A stretch of DNA of 64,000 bases from Linnemannia hyalina. Lineage: Eukaryota > Mortierellomycota > Mortierellomycetes > Mortierellales > Mortierellaceae. How positions within the stretch are numbered: position 1 is the stretch's first letter; each line of letters begins with the position of its first letter. The stretch covers positions 2,418,001 through 2,482,000 of the forward strand of contig JAHRHY010000006.1 in NCBI GenBank assembly GCA_019671135.1, given 5' to 3'. A program made the position numbers and the translations under genes. Positions 22,028 to 35,300 of the stretch are shown here, piece after piece. The notes beneath the pieces are model-generated. The model was given only the letters and a program-made list of their open reading frames with translations. It had not been told where the DNA came from and made no database searches.

Positions 22028-25000
22028 TCACCCCATCCGCACCTTCCGCAAAGACGATGCCGTAGTCGTAGTCGAAGAAGTGCCTTGCAAGGGTAAAGAG
22101 AGAGGAGGGTGTCGTTCCCTGTACTGGGCCATCCCCTGAACAAAACCTTCAAACCCAGGTTTATCGCGCGCGATCGGTTCCAGGACCTTCAACCGTTGCT
22201 CCAACATCACTCGGAACGGCTCCACGGCCGCATCCCGTTCCAATTGCTCCAACGCCGACACGCCCACTGCTGCTGCTGCTGTTGTTATCTGTGAAGAGTC
22301 GACTTCCATAGATGCTGCTGCCTCACCTGCTGCGGTCGCCGTCGTACCATCTACACCTTTCCCTTGCTGCTGCTGCAGTTGTGCTTGACGGTGTTGCATG
22401 AAAGTGGAGCTCTGGAACATATCGAGGGTCATCCCTACAAACGTCGCCAGATGCTTTCCCTGTGTAAACGTCTCGAGTCTGCTTGGGACAGGGATCCAGA
22501 GAGTCTGGCACAACAGTGTCCAAAGTAGGCTCTGAGGCGATAGGTGCTTGTCCCCGCACCCCACCAGCGGAGTCGTCATCATCGCCGCACCCAACTCAGC
22601 TTATTCAACGGATATCAAGGGTATAGAAAAGAAAGTGAAGGAAAGTGAGAGAAATGGGGCGTCAGAAAGAAGAAGGAACGGTGCAATAAACACATGTATC
22701 TCGGTAATAAGGTAAGATCGAATAAAATTTCAGAGAGGAGCACATTGATGTACCTGCACGCCGGCCATTAGGTGTCAAGGCAGCCTTCAAAAATCGCTTG
22801 AGGATGTTGGTGACAAACTGAGCAGGTCCCACGTAGCAAAGCGTGGCCCGGAAGAGGTCGACATCCATATGATAGCTCGATCCACCAAACACTGGCCAGC
22901 CCTTTTCCCGCTTCATGACCAGGGGTGTCCTTCCGCCCGAGATAATCGCGTCATACGCAAACACCGTCTGCTGTGCCAGCTTTGGTACATCATATGGCTC
23001 AGAAATCTTCCACGCTACATAAAATAAGGACGTAACGAGTCAGTCACGTTTCCAATTCTCAAGTATTTTGGTTCGTTGGCACATCCAGATTGACTTACAG
23101 TCGTAGTTGACAGAGGTCTCGGTAAGGCGCTCATGGATAATAGCGAGCTGGTGATCATTCTCGATAGCATGATGTCCCAACGCTGCAGAGATTTCACTCT
23201 TCAGCAATCGGATCAACCGCGCCGGGAACGCCTCTCCAGCCAACAATGACTTCAAACTCGACTGCATCATTGCAACCGACTTGCCAGAAGTCACAGTATG
23301 TCCTGCCTTCCCACCAATGCTTCCACTTACACCCCCACGAGGTGCCAGGGGCGACGATCCTGTCGGTGACATCATGGACGATGCAGAAGATGCGCCGTGG
23401 GCTGAATGATGTGTTGGGTTGAGGGGACTGTGCGCAGAAAAAACAATCTCCTGGCAGAGGTACTGGACAACTCCAATCAGAACAAATAATAGGCAAGGTT
23501 GCAAGAAGTAGTCGAGACCGCTGTTGAGTATTGTCGCGTCAATGACTCCAGCCTGGCACGCTGCTAGGGATTGTTCAAAGATCGAAGGCGAAATTTCCAA
23601 CAGCATCTGAGGTTTCGATGTCCTACGTGATGTAGTTGACGCGTTATTTTGAACAGAACGTGTCAGAGCTTGAACAATGAGCCAAAGGTCAGAATTACCA
23701 ACAAGAAAAAGAGGACGTAGGTGCTTACTGGATCAAGTCGTCGGAGATACCCATGCTGTCGAAAAGAGCAGAGATCCACCGGCCCATCAGTCCTTGCATG
23801 TCCGCTGTCATGGACGACATGGATGCAGTTGGGATGGTGGCAGAAGTATGGTGCAGCCACAGATAACAGAAACCTTGCTTATCCTTGAGCACCGAGTCCA
23901 GACACTCCGCGAGCTCGTATCGTCGAATAATGGTCATAATCAGGATTAGCACATCTCCAAACCCCTCCAGATTCGAGTTGCAGGTATCTAATTGGAAACA
24001 AAGAACGAAAAATCGTCTCTGCGAAGTTAGTTTCATCTTCATTTTGGTTTTCAAAGTGCTGCATCATCTACCGTCTTTAATACTGTTGCTCGCATTACCA
24101 ATGTCGTCGTCCTCGTTTTGCTGAAGGTTGTTGACAAAGCTTTCCAGAGGGACCAGGAGCGACGATGGCGGCCGCATCAGTAGAACGAGGTCCACGACTA
24201 ATGGGTTGTCATCCAGCGTCTGACACAGCTTTGACAATGTCAGCACATCGTTATTGGCCGCCGCTTCTTCGCACACCTATCCATCGAGGCAAAAATTTGG
24301 CGTCAGTCTTTGACGATTACCCAGATCGGTTTGTAGTGAAGCACATTCGACGCGAGTTCCATGCATGTTTGGCATCGCTGCACCGTACCTGAATGATCCG
24401 ATCGAGTAGGGCTTCCTGGTGCTCAAAGTCGCTCAGGGTCCTTCCACAGAGGTCATTAACGGCATCAGCCGGTGATTGTTCACTGTACTTCCCGAATTTA
24501 TACTGCTCCGGATCGTAGTGGGTTGGCGGGACATCGGTGAGGATATTGAGTTGGTCCGACCTGACAAGCCCTTTTGCGCGACATCCGATCGCAATTGATT
24601 TGAGAACATCTGCTCTCTCTCCTGTTCCGTCCTCTGCAATACAATCGTCGCACTCGTTAAGTATTCCTCTATAGAACGAAAGCTGTTTGAGCGTTGATTC
24701 CACCGTGTCGCAGAGCTGTAGTGAAGACGTAGTGTAGACATTGATGTGTTAGTAAAGGGAGTACATACACCCAGCAATTTAGACCACAACTTACTCATTG
24801 GTATTCTAGATGGATCCTTCGCTTACCTCCTCATAACTGTAGCCGAGTTTTGACACAATACTCGGAATCTAGATCGTATACAAACACGCGAAAACTCCAT
24901 GATAAATAAATATTCCCATCACCTTAATGCAACCGATGATCTTGTCAATGCTATAGCAACGCTTGGCAATACCTTCACCAAGACGAGGCATTTCCAGAGG

Positions 25001-25332
25001 AGTCGCTGACTTGACGAATTAGATTCCGCGAGACCCGTCAATCCTGCTAGCCAGAACTGAAGGATGACCGTGTCCATGGTTAGTCCTTTGATCCGCTGCA
25101 CATCCTTGAGTCGCTGTACTGCAAACACATCCGGGACGACTGGTCGGATTCGTGCCTACCAGGTTGAAAGTAGTAATTATTTTTGATCAATATGTGTCTC
25201 TGCGTTGAAGCTCATTGAGAGGCGCGTGTGTTGTGGCGAGGATTGTACCATAGTGTAAGCCAGGTACAGCATGTCAGTGCTGGCCAATGCTTGTGGATCG
25301 ATCTCCGTTGTCGGTGCGTTCCATATCGCCAT
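22028..25332 (-). CDS. MED5: Mediator complex subunit 5 (Nut1)
   Basis: Nine exons on the minus strand: 25249-25332, 24973-25155, 24827-24868, 24389-24715, 24099-24276, 23729-23987, 23099-23622, 22754-23014 and 22028-22599, 809 residues. MED5 belongs to the Mediator tail, which links activators to RNA polymerase II in the nucleus. The most telling part is around residues 360-420: GISDDLIQTSKPQMLLEISP, SIFEQSLAACQAGVIDATIL and NSGLDYFLQPCLLFVLIGVV, the pattern of fungal Med5. The chain is helical and has a Ser/Gly-rich loop near 450. It is somewhat shorter than ascomycete Med5. The acceptor at 23623-23624 is preferred over one 17 nt further, which would break the frame. The C-terminus is Gln/Ala/Thr-rich. 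Confidence 0.85.
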
Positions 25333-25966
25333 TGTTGTGTATGCGCTGTGTTGGTATGAGATGCAACTCCCGTTTTGACTTGTCAGATATGTAGGGGCCC
25401 TGGCTGATGATAATTGGCGACTGTTTGATGCGATGATAGAGAGTTGCTATGGTTTATGGGAGGGAAGGACGAGCAGCAAAGAGAAGCATGGTTGCCATTA
25501 GATGAAGGAGTTGGTTGCAGAACGCCTCTACTTTTGTTGCGCACCCTGCCCACTTTTTTTTCTGTTCCGATGAAGTACCCAGCCAGGAATGGTGTAATTC
25601 GCTACCGAGTTATGATGTTGGTTCCTGAAACGCCCTTTGTGAGTCGACAATGGAAGAATGGAGAAAAGTAAAGGTAAAAGTGTTTGAGGGGAGAATGAGT
25701 GATGCCCTTTTGAAGTTTCGAGACTGTGCCCTGAGTGTGGCTTTTCTTTTCTTTCGAGAGCCAAGCGTGTTATTTCACACTCTTTTACGCGCTTATTCTT
25801 TTTCTTTTTATTGCCTTTTCTGATTCACACCTCTTCCCCCATTGACTGACTTGACCCATCAGGACCGGATCAACACCCTCGCAGCAGTAACAGGAGCAAG
25901 AACAGGAGTAGGAACAAGAACAGGGAACTGGTGGTCGTACGATTTATAAAACAACAAGGACACACA
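25333..25966. promoter_or_regulatory. Shared divergent promoter region of MED5 and CDC23
   Basis: 634 nt between two start codons that point away from each other. A TTATAAA element at 25944-25950 is only about 17 nt from the CDC23 ATG, too close to be its TATA box unless the leader is very short. Confidence 0.5.
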
Positions 25967-28715
25967 ATGACTACACCGCCAGCATGGGCCATGCCCTCAG
26001 GAGAAGCAAGAGGTGTATTACGAGAGGCCATCCAAGCCTGTAACGAGCGTGGACTCTACTTTGCCGCACGCTGGTAATGCTCTTGTCTATCACGAGCACC
26101 CTTCAGATAAAATGTCATTAGCAAATAAATGGCCCCTCTTTTTTTCGTCAGAGATTGTTGACGAATGCTTCTCGTTCCTGATAGGGCAGCAGAAGCACTC
26201 AACGGACTTCCTGCAATCGACCATGAAGACTCCAAGGACGATGATCCGCGGGTGCCAGCCACACGATCAACTACAGCAGCAGGAACAGCCTCATCATCAA
26301 CAATAACGAACTCTGAGCGCTATGTCTCGATGTACGCGGAAGAACTTGGTTTGGACGCTGCGACAGGACAGCCCGCAGGAATGTACACCGCTGAGTATGA
26401 CACCTACCTGATGGCCAAGACCTTTTTCGATCTCAAGGAGTATGATCGGTGTGCTGCCATTCTTGAGAAATGCGAGAGTAACAAGTCGCGGTTCCTGAGA
26501 CTCTATTCAAAGTACCTTGTAAGTTATTTTGCTCTCCTCTTCTAAGAGCACGTTGTGATCTACCTATTAAAAACGATTGTCGCTGACCACTTTCTCTTTT
26601 TCTTCGATGGTTATTAGGTCGGCGAGAAGCGGCGGGAACAGGATACACGGGAGGTTCTCGGTAAGACGGATGGTGCACTTGAGAACAGTCTGTGGAGTTG
26701 TAATAATTTGATCCGCTATTTAATCACTACTCTTTTGACTTACAACCACGTTTACTTGTTGCGATAGGTCCACTGGACAACGGGATGGCGGTCAACAAGG
26801 AGATTGAGAAGATCGACACGGAGCTGGCTGAAGGCTACCAAGCAGGTACTCTGGACGCATTCTGCAAGTATTTGTAAGTGTTATGGAGGCTAATCACACA
26901 CCGCCTGCTATCTCAGGACATTTAATCGACAAAGGAGAACCTGACAATTGAGCGCAATCATGTTGAATGACATAGGTACGGGATTGTGTTGATCAAGAGG
27001 CAGAGAAAGACCCTGGCGGTGGTAGTTTTGACCGAATCTGTCAACCAATATCCCTACAACTGGAGCGCATGGCTGGACCTTGGTCCTTGTCTGCCCTCAT
27101 TAGCCGCCGTAAGCTCTCAGTGTTCATGGAGATGACCTTGGAAACCGAGTGATAAACGGCTGTAGATGTTGCGGTTGTAGCTTACATTTTTCTCGTCGAC
27201 ACTGTTTTGACCTTTTCTATCATAGATTACAAAGATCAAACCGGCGTTGCCTGTCAGTTTTATGACTTCTTACTTCCTTCTGCATACCACACTGGAATAT
27301 GTCAGTCATCAACAGGAAGAAGGCGTTGTTTGGCTGGAGGAACTGATGGAAACCTTTCCGCGAAGTGCCTTTGTCAAATGTGAACGAGCTTTAGTCCTCT
27401 ATCACGCCCGAGGTAAAGCACGCCGTATCTTTTTTTTCGACAACAAGTCTGCTGTATAAGCATGGTCTAACATCGAGACATTCGCTCGCATCACGCTTCT
27501 CGTTTGTAGATTTCCCGGAGGCGGACAAGGTGTTTGAGGAAGTGGTCAAGGAGAACCCGCATCGACTGGATAGCTTGGATGTCTTTTCGAACGTATTGTT
27601 TACGACAGGGAAACGGGCAAGACTAAGCTTCCTAGCACACAGCTGTGCAATGACCGACAACTACCGACCTGAGACATGTTGTGTCATTGGTAACCTCAAC
27701 TTGGATTATGTTGCCAGGAGAAGGCCGCATCACGTTGTTGGCGTAACTCTTGGCTAACATCAAGCTTCGTTCTTCCGTGTTATGTGTCTATTAGGAAACT
27801 ACTACAGTATGAAGGGCGAGCATGAGAATGCTGTTGTGTACTTCAAACGTGCGCTGCGGTTCAACAGGAGCTATGCATCAGCGTGGACGTTGCTTGGACA
27901 TGAATACATGGAGATGAAGAATGCCTACGCCGCTGTTGAAGCCTACCGGCGAGCCGTTGGTATGTGTATTCGCTTTCAAGGAACTGAAAAGTTTAACTGT
28001 CCCTTCAATATTGGTAGCCACAAACATAAACTAACATTGAATACATGTCGCTCCCATAGATTACGACCAGCGGGACTTTAGGGCGTGGAATGGACTGGGT
28101 CAGACATATGAGACGCTCAAGATGCATTACTACGCGCTAAACTATTACCAGAGAGCTACGGCGATTCGGCCATACGATGGAAGGATCTGGTGTGCGATGG
28201 GTCAGTGTTACGAATCATTGGACCAGGATCTGGCGGCTATCAAGTGTTATACCCGGGCGTTGCTTGGACCTGACCAAGAAAAGACGGCACTGAAGAAGCT
28301 GCCTAAGCTGTACAAAAAGATTGGCGAATCTGAGGCGGCCGCGCATTACTTTCGCAAAAGTCTCGAGCAATTCCGAGAAGAGCAGGTACGAGTCTTTTTT
28401 TCGTGGTTGTTTTCTGGTGGCCATAGGTATTGTGTATCGAGGCTATGCAAAAAAATGTCTACTTGATCATTAATCTTGCCCTTTTATGTACCATTGTTGG
28501 TGTGCCTTTGATGATAGAGCGAATCGGACGACAAGGCAGAGGCATGTCTGTTTCTGGCATTGTACGAGCGCGGCAAGGGGAATCTGGAGGACGCATTGGA
28601 GTATGCGAAAGAAGCTATGCAGTGCTCGTCCGAGTCGCACCAGGAAGACGCCAATGCACTCACGCGCGATATTCGTAGTGCTCAAGATGCTGCCAGGTCG
28701 AACGAGATAGATTAG
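25967..28715 (+). CDS. CDC23: Anaphase-promoting complex subunit Cdc23/APC8
   Basis: Ten exons: 25967-26073, 26185-26518, 26618-26660, 26768-26873, 26976-27108, 27226-27412, 27510-27689, 27795-27959, 28060-28385 and 28518-28715, 592 residues. Cdc23 is a TPR scaffold of the APC/C, the ubiquitin ligase that triggers anaphase. Family landmarks: [15 protein letters not shown] near the N-terminus, [40 protein letters not shown], and the run of TPRs [31 protein letters not shown] and [21 protein letters not shown] Ser/Thr/Ala-rich low-complexity loop sits near residues 60-75. All nine introns are short (91-163 nt). Confidence 0.95.
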
Positions 28716-29096
28716 ATTTTAGATAGTGACATGCAAGAATGTATAATACTTCAGACGAGATCACTTGGGAAGGTCGATTTCCAGGCGTGGGAGGATGGCT
28801 AAGATCCCCTTTTCAGCCCCCTACTCACAGAAAAAGAAGGGGTGGAAAATAATAATAACGAGTGTAGTAGATGCCCCCTTTCTATTATTTCAGTGCCGAC
28901 AGTGAACAGGCCTAGTACTGAAGTGTCCTCATTCCCCTTCTCTCATTCGCTTTCTTTCCTTCTTCATCCTTTGTCCTTCACCATCTCCCACCTTCCTCTT
29001 TTTTCCCTTGCTACATTCACACGGCGACAACGCGACGATAGAACCCAGAGCTCAAATAATCAACTTTTTGGTGGCAAAAAACACAGACAGCTCTAA
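28716..29096. other. CDC23 3' region and promoter of the next gene
   Basis: 381 nt, pyrimidine-rich between 28920 and 29010. No gene was seen. Confidence 0.4.
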
Positions 29097-31193
29097 ATGA
29101 GGACTCGACTCTCAGGAACGCGATTGTTGACTATAGGATGTGCCTGTCTCCTCCTCCACAGTGCGCTCGGAAACCTGGACCCCAGAGGTAAAACTCCTAT
29201 CGTTCTCTCGGTATTGAGTTCCAAAAAAAAACATTGACACAGCGAGGCTAATGATATGCCGTTGCTACTATTCGAGAAACTTGTAGACTCGGTGGCAGAT
29301 GTCCTGGCAGGATCGCTCGAGTATTCGTGGATGGGTGCCGAGGGAGACGACACCCAGTTCCATCTCCAAGCTCAAAATCACCAGGAACACCACCGGCAAC
29401 AACAGCAACAGCAGATGTGGATGGAACAATCGGCCCCTTTGGAAGCTCTCGAGTCAGCATTCGACCGCGCAGGTGGACGCCGGCGACACTTCAAGACCTC
29501 ATCCACAAAGTCCAAGACCAACAGCAACAACAGCAACACCCCAAAGAACTGTGATAAACTTCGCTTCGTCGCAGAAGATACCTGGGAATCCATCCTCTTG
29601 GAAATGGGTCGAGTCCTCCAAGCCAACAACCTCTTCCTCCCGACATTGTTGCCCCTTTCCAAAGTCTTGACCGAACCCTTGGAGGAAGAAGACAAGTCTG
29701 AGATGCCCCGTCTGATGCGTTTGCTCGAGATGGGTCTTGTTGCCTTCCATCATGTCGCTGGAGTGATTCCTGAAGGGACAAAGACACAATTGGAGACCAT
29801 CCTCCAAGGAACCACGACGTTGCAGCGTCAATTGGTGGAGCTGTTCAAGTGCCAGAATAGGATTTGGACCCCTGAGCTTGCAGCCAAGGCGGTCTCTCGG
29901 CGTAGTTGTGTGGCTGTGGGGATCTTTTATGACGACTACTTTGAGCAGCTCCGGAGGGTTATGGGAGATGCCCAGTCCGGGTTCAGTGAGAACAAGCTTA
30001 TCAAGGAAGCGTTCTCGAAACTCAAGTTCCAGTCTGAGGGAATCTACTTGACACAGCAGGGTGCCTGTAAGGCAGTGGATGCAGTTGAGAGGGAAGATTC
30101 GATGGACGAGTTGGTAGAATTGGTGGCTCTTTTGAGGTTGACGCTTGCGGCGGGGGATGCGTTGCAGGCTTGTCAGGTCAGTTTGCAGAGGAGTGTCGTA
30201 AAGGCACAGGCGAGGGCTGGGTCGGTCTCGGACTTGGAGCAGGTGATCTATGGGCTTTTGGCGATGGGTGGGCGACGACAGGACCCGACTTCTTCTCCCA
30301 TGGGAAGAGGAGGAGGAGGAGGAGGTTCGAAGGAAGGGGTTGTGGCGCGGTGTCATGAGGCGTTTGCTGAGGCGGCGGATATGGTGGACTCTATTCTGTC
30401 GATCCCTATCGTGAAAGGAGGGGATGCGCCTGCCGGATCGGTGTTCTTGCATCGATTGCTGACAAAGGATGTGGATCGGATTAGAGAGTGGATCCAGAAG
30501 GCCTGGAAGTCGATCGACCAACATTCTGCAAGCGACGGAGGTAATGGTCGTGGTGGCGGTGAGTGGAGGCAGATAGAGATGGTTACGGCGTTGTTGATCA
30601 AGAATCTCAAGGATGTCGAGTTGTCTGAGAGGGCCGACTCGGTTGTACATGAGTTTCTGGGCCCCGCTCGGCGATTGGAGGGCAAGATCCGTAAGCTTGA
30701 CGAGTGTATCCTGTCAGTCGACCGTCAACACGGTTCTTCCAAGATTGAAGCCGAAGCTGAAGCAGGGGAAGAAGGTGGTGGCAAAGACGAGGCTGCGAAA
30801 GGGACGCAGCTGCCGTGCGGATTCCTGGCCGAACGCGGTCGAGAGACGATGGCCCTAGCCATAGGAGGGGCCACACTGACAAGACTAACAAAATCCAGCG
30901 ATGAGATGAAAGCGGCCTTGGAGAAGGTCGCAAAGGCAGCGGGTCTCTGGGATGAGGCGCATGAGAATGTGATCAAGAAGGTTGAGTGGAGTAATATGAA
31001 TGCGACTGCTGTTGGGGAGATAACGGCGGCATTGGACGGACTCGAGAGGGCGTATGAGGGGCAGGTGATTGGAGATGAATTGGATGCCGAGTTGACGGAG
31101 CTGGTGCCCCTTGTTGTTGTCCAGATCCGAGCGTTGCAAGCCTGTGCCAACGTCCAGCGAGCTACATCTCCTTCTCCTTCACCTTCTGTGTAG
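29097..31193 (+). CDS. Predicted secreted helical protein of unknown function
   Basis: Two exons, 29097-29187 and 29287-31193, 665 residues. Exon 1 encodes a typical signal peptide: basic MRTRLSGTRLL, a hydrophobic core with CACLLLHSALG, and a likely cut before NLDPR. The intron (99 nt) has a donor GTAAAA, a CTAAT branch-point-like motif at 29248 and the acceptor TTGTAG at 29281-29286; only this acceptor keeps the frame. The mature part has a His/Gln-rich segment (about 60-90), Asn/Ser/Thr-rich and poly-Gly linkers, and long Leu/Ala/Glu-rich amphipathic helices, ending in SPSPSPSV. I see no transmembrane segment, KDEL or GPI signal, and few Cys. The family is not recognised. Confidence 0.7.
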
Positions 31194-32339
31194 AGTCGTA
31201 AAGTTGTTGGTAATAAGTAGTCCGATTTATTATGATGGTTGTTATCAAGAGATGGATGTATTCCTTTTGAGTACAAAACGCCATGAATAATAGAGTTTGA
31301 GGTGGAGAGTGGAGAAAGGGGAGGGAGGAGAGAAAAAGTCATGCCACGACAGTAACGGTGGTCTGTCGTACAGTCTGCATTTCATTGCCACGAGGGAAAG
31401 GAATTGTTATATTCGTTTTGTTGTGTGTCCGTGGATCTTTAAAAGATCCTTGCTCGCCCTTTGACGGATTGAACATTCAGTCAACGGTACATTCTCAGCT
31501 TGTTTTCTCAAAGCGCTTTTAATAATGTGTCTGCTTTGAAAGTAAAAGGGGTTTTCTGCCACTGCAACAAGTGTCATTCAGATCGATGCTCCCTCTGGAG
31601 AAGGGACAGACAAAGGGTATAGAGAAAGAAGAACGAGATCCCCCTTGCAAATACGATTTGTGTGACTGACACGTGATAGTTCTCTACCCCGGACTGTAGA
31701 GGGGCTCAGACAGGGCACACACGAAGGAGATCTCGCTGACACATATCGCTGTCAGCCTGGCTTTGTAGAGAAGGAACGATGATGGGAGACTGGGTAGTAG
31801 AGAACAACAACAAACAGCATTGAGCATTGATGCGGGGGGATGAGAGTCAAGAAAGGAGGAAAGGAAGAGATGGATATGAAGGCAGGATGAGAACACAGCA
31901 GCGAAAGGAAGAACGGATGATCGCACATCCAAAGAGTATTATCTTTACTTTCTCGGATCTTTTTTCTCCTTTGCGCTGACACTTGACACCACCCTCTCTG
32001 TCGTGTATCCTCTTCCTTCTCTCTTCCTCTTCCTTCTCTCTTCCTCTTCCTTCTCCTCTTCCTCTTCCTTCTCCTCTTCCTTCTCCTCTTTGCCACTCCT
32101 TCTTCGCTTTCCTTCTCTTCATCATTTTCTCTCCTTCTCCGCTCCTTCCCTAATCTCATTCTCCACCCCTTTTCCCTTTCCTCTCTCCTCATCACCCCTT
32201 TCATCACTCTCCCTTCCTCCCTTTCCTCTCTCTCACTTCTCCTTCGTCATCGTCTCTCTCCCTCTTCCTACCCATCGCCATCCTCCCTACCTCCACACCC
32301 TACATTCACGTTTGCATTCTTCATTCACACACATAATCG
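31194..32339. other. Intergenic region with a long pyrimidine tract
   Basis: No gene. From about 32005 to 32290 the + strand is almost pure pyrimidine with repeated CTTCCTCTTCCTTCT units, directly ahead of the ABCD transporter start, as in its promoter and leader. Confidence 0.5.
32010..32092. repeat. CTTCCTCTTCCTTCTC polypyrimidine minisatellite
   Basis: Several imperfect 9-15-nt TTCCTCTTC-type units in tandem. Such mirror-like tracts can form H-DNA. Confidence 0.75.
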
Positions 32340-35300
32340 ATGGGTATCTTTTCAAAGCCAGCAACGGCCACCGCCGTCTTTGACCCGGTCGCCTTCAAGG
32401 CCGTGCTGCTCAAAATCGTCAAGGCATACTCCAACAACAAATCTACCGTCAAGCGTTCTATCTGGGTTACCCTCTTGGCAACTATTGCCCTCCGTATCCA
32501 TTCCATGGCCACTTCTAAACCCAAGAAGGAGGCCAAGAAGACTGGCTTGACTAAAGGAGATGGCAAAGCTGCCAAAGTTGCCGTAAGAACATCTCGTTTC
32601 TCAGTTTTTTTTTTTTTTCTTTCTGGAGGATATCATGAAAGAAGAGAAATACAAAGACAAAGAGGGGAAAAGTCTAATGCATAGAACGAAAGAGAGAAGA
32701 AACAAAACAAAGGAGAATTGATCGAGCAGACGACTTGCAGAAGAAAAGAGATCTGAAGGACTGACACGAGGCAAAGAAAAGGACAAAAACTAACAATGAG
32801 AGAGATATCGTTTGTGAATACAAATAGGTCGATCGGGTCTTTTTCGAGAGATTCATGCGCATCTTGCGTCTGGTCATCCCTGGATGGCGCTCAAAGGAGT
32901 TCTGGCTCCTCGCTGTTCACACTGGTTTCCTAGGTAAACAACATTAATCCAGGACTTAAAAACACAAGGACGATACGATGGAATCATGACCTGCATAAAC
33001 AGAGAATGGGAAAAGGTCCATCAGGGAGAGACGATCGCCGTACTGTTCATCTTCCTTCGATCGAATGGAGAGTGAATGGATATCCGAGGATGCAAAAACA
33101 AGAGAACAAAGAAGGGGTCAGTTCGCTTCACGAATTTTCGATCAACCCAACAACCATTACCAATCCCGTTTACGACGTTTACTATTTTTTTTGTTCACGT
33201 CAAACCACCACAGCAACAGCAAACAGCAACAGCATCAACAACAGCACAGGATCCCAACAATAACAAAAGGCCGTGGCATGGATCAGCAGCAATAAGAATA
33301 TAACTCCACCACTCACTCAGCAGAGCCGATGCTACTTTTTTTGTTTGTGTGCATGCGTGTGCACACACGAGGAATCTCCAAAAAATTCATTCCACGGATA
33401 CTAATATAGCCGATCCCCTCGATCTTTTTTTTCTATTGTCGCTGACAAACAACAACACGAACACGAACACGAACACGAACACCAACAACAATAGTCTTCA
33501 GAACTATGCTGTCCGTTTACATTGCTTCCCTCGACGGAAGAATCGTCAGTGCCCTCGTCCGTGGTCAGGCCAAGGAGTTCATGGTCGGATTGCTTTGGTG
33601 GATGACCGTCGCCGTCCCCGCCACCTACACCAACTCTATGGTTCGTCCTTGCCCATCGCCTTTTCACTTTCACATCCATACACAATTGCATGAAAGAACG
33701 AAACTAACAAACAATCGCGTCAAACTGGTTTTCAATAGTTGACCTACATGCAGAGCAAGCTCGCTATCCAGTTCCGCACCCGTCTTACCAACCATATCCA
33801 CGAGCAATACCTTACCGACATGACCTTCTACGCCATCGGTAACTTGGATGACCGTATCAAGAACGCCGACCAGTAAGCTCTCTTACCCTTAGAATTCAAT
33901 GCCAAGCTTCATGCGCAAAATTATCTCTATCGTGCTAACTCTTGTTTACATTGGTCTCACTTAGGTGCATCACGGTGGATGTGAACAAATTCTGTACGTC
34001 GTTGTCAGAGCTCTACTCAAACTTGGCAAAGCCCATCCTGGATGTCATTATCTACAACGTCCAGCTCTCCAAGAGCGTCGGAGGAGAGGGTCTCTTTGGT
34101 GTATCAGCACTGCTCCACGTCTCGGCGCTGGTTCTCCGCGCCTTGACACCCCCCTTCGGAAAGATGGTTGCAGAGGAGCAGCGTTTGGAGGGCGAGTTCC
34201 GTTTCACACACTCGCGTGTCATTGAGAATGCCGAGGAGATTGCCTTGTTCGGAGGCCACGATATCGAGAAGGCGATCCTCGACAAGAACTACTTTGCGCT
34301 CATCAAGCACGTCAACCGTATCTTCCGCATGCGCGTCTGGCACGGAATGCTCGAGGATTTCATCATCAAGTACTTCTGGGGTGCCATGGGACTCGTCATC
34401 TGCTCGATCCCTGTCTTCTTCAAGATGCCCGGACAGAGTGGAGGTTCTGATATCGGAGGTCGTACCGAGGGTTTCGTCACCAACAGACGTATGTTGCTCA
34501 GTTCTTCGGATGCCTTTGGTCGTATCATGTACTCGTACAAGGAGGTCACCGAGTTGGCTGGTTACACTGCTCGTGTCTCTGAGCTCTTGGATGTCTTTGA
34601 TGATGTCAAGGCCGGTCGCTTCGAGAAGCGTCTTGTCTCGTCGGCTTCGACCGAGGAGAACGCCAAGGTCCTCTCTGGACGCGGAGATGTTGTTGAGGAT
34701 GATACCATCGAATTCTTGGATGTGCCAATTGTCTCGCCCAACGGAGATGTTCTTTTGAAGAAGTTGAGCTTCTATGTCAAGCCCGGCATGCACTTGTTGA
34801 TCGTTGGACCCAACGGATGCGGAAAGTCGAGTTTGTTCCGTATCCTCGGTGGCCTCTGGCCCGTCTATGGTAAGTTCTTGGCTGTGTATTTTTTTCACTT
34901 GTGTTTACAACAGCCATTCGTTTGGAATGACATTCTAACACATTCATTTATATTTGCGATGACAATTAATTTAGGCGGTACCGTCCATCGCCCCAACCCC
35001 AAGAACATCTTCTATATCCCCCAGCGCCCCTATCTCTCTCTCGGCACGCTCCGCGACCAGATCATTTACCCCGACACGGTGGAGGACATGAAGGCCAACG
35101 GTTACACAGATCAAGACCTCCAAGAAATCCTCGAGGTCGTCCAACTGAACAACATTGTCGAGCGTGAGGGTGGTTGGGACCGCGAGCGCGAGTGGCGTGA
35201 TGCCCTGTCGGGAGGTGATAAGCAGAGAATTGCCATGGCCCGTCTTTACTACCACCGCCCACGCTACGCCATCTTGGACGAGTGCACCAGTGCGGTTTCG

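Noticed and set aside
29188..29242. Shorter intron of the secreted-protein gene ending at the AG at 29241-29242
   Set aside because: It shifts the frame and meets a stop soon after; the acceptor at 29285-29286 keeps the frame and has a branch-point-like CTAAT at a fitting distance.
29499..30650. 383-codon open frame on the minus strand
   Set aside because: It is antisense to the secreted-protein exon, whose codon bias leaves this frame open; its translation is Arg/His/Leu-rich without any domain.
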